64,000 bases of DNA from NCBI RefSeq assembly GCF_018861865.1, contig NZ_JAHLDV010000006.1, forward strand, positions 1 to 64,000, read 5' to 3'. Made by a program: the position numbers and the translations under genes. The notes under the pieces were generated by a model. The model saw only the letters and a list, made by a program, of their open reading frames with translations, was not told where the DNA came from and searched no databases. This document shows, piece after piece, positions 63,901-64,000 of this stretch (position 1 is its first letter; each line of letters opens with the position of its first letter). This DNA is from Clostridium frigoris (GTDB lineage Bacteria; Bacillota; Clostridia; Clostridiales; Clostridiaceae).

Positions 63901-64000
63901 TTATCTTAATAATGCAAGAACTTGTTGTGGTTGTTGATTAGCTTGAACAAGCATTGCTTGAGCAGCCTGATTAAGAATATTATTCTTTGAGAATGTAGAC
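63901..64000 (-). CDS. Flagellin, C-terminal end (partial at window edge)
   Basis: Minus-strand reading ends in the flagellin C-terminus SKNNILNQAAQAMLVQANQQ...VLALLR and a TAA at 63901-63903. All 100 visible bases are identical to 62539-62638, the end of the next flagellin gene. The gene continues beyond the right edge of the window. It is a tandem duplicate or has been homogenised by gene conversion. Confidence 0.95.
   Translation of the reverse strand, partial: STFSKNNILNQAAQAMLVQANQQPQQVLALLR

Overview
The window is low-G+C Firmicutes DNA from a motile, spore-forming member of Clostridium (sensu stricto-like). The A+T-rich composition, strong AGGAGG-type ribosome binding sites, a PASTA-domain SpoVD-type penicillin-binding protein, DivIVA and SepF, meso-DAP-type MurE, the fused FliR-FlhB protein and the clostridial flagellar gene order all point there. 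I cannot name the species. Almost every gene is on the minus strand; only ychF, a small basic protein gene and ppaC are on the plus strand.

Layout. 1-188 is the 5' end of a group IIC intron sitting directly after the terminator of the rluD side. 363-6364 holds rluD, lspA, a DksA/TraR-type zinc finger gene, mtnN, divIVA, ylmH, ylmG, sepF and yggS. 6492-18736 is the division and cell wall (dcw) cluster, read mraZ-rsmH-ftsL-spoVD-murE-murF-mraY-ftsW-ftsQ-DUF881-sbp-DUF881, with a tandem MraZ box array in front of mraZ. 19068-28657 carries ychF, a Lon-like protease whose ATPase motifs are missing, a small basic protein, a P-type calcium ATPase, a CBS-domain pyrophosphatase and a membrane protein.

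28801-52681 is one long flagellar operon, transcribed flgB-flgC-fliE-fliF-fliG-fliH-fliI-fliJ-fliK-flgD-(TIGR02530)-flgE-flbD-motA-motB-fliL-fliO-fliP-fliQ-fliR/flhB-flhA-flhF-flhG-pilZ-sigD-DUF6115-small membrane protein-flgF-flgG. It builds rod, hook, export gate, stator and the flagellar sigma factor from a sigma-A-like promoter near 52.8 kb. fliM, fliN, flgK, flgL, fliD and fliS are not in the window.

53.1-54.65 kb is a small accessory island. It has an IS200-like RAYT transposase gene bracketed by five copies of a short palindrome (core CACCCC-W-GGGGTG), terminator-like hairpins between palindromes, a coiled-coil gene and the broken remains of a PIN toxin-antitoxin pair. In two genes the stop codon is supplied by the palindrome's own flank. 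From 54.65 kb to the right edge lies a flagellin array: a secreted seven-repeat protein translationally coupled to a short flagellin, an 852-residue giant flagellin, a 410-residue flagellin and the end of a fourth flagellin whose visible 100 bp are identical to its neighbour. Unknown genes, a YjfB-like motility gene and a decayed copy of that gene's tail lie between them. The RAYT-palindrome island and the flagellin array are the parts most worth following up.
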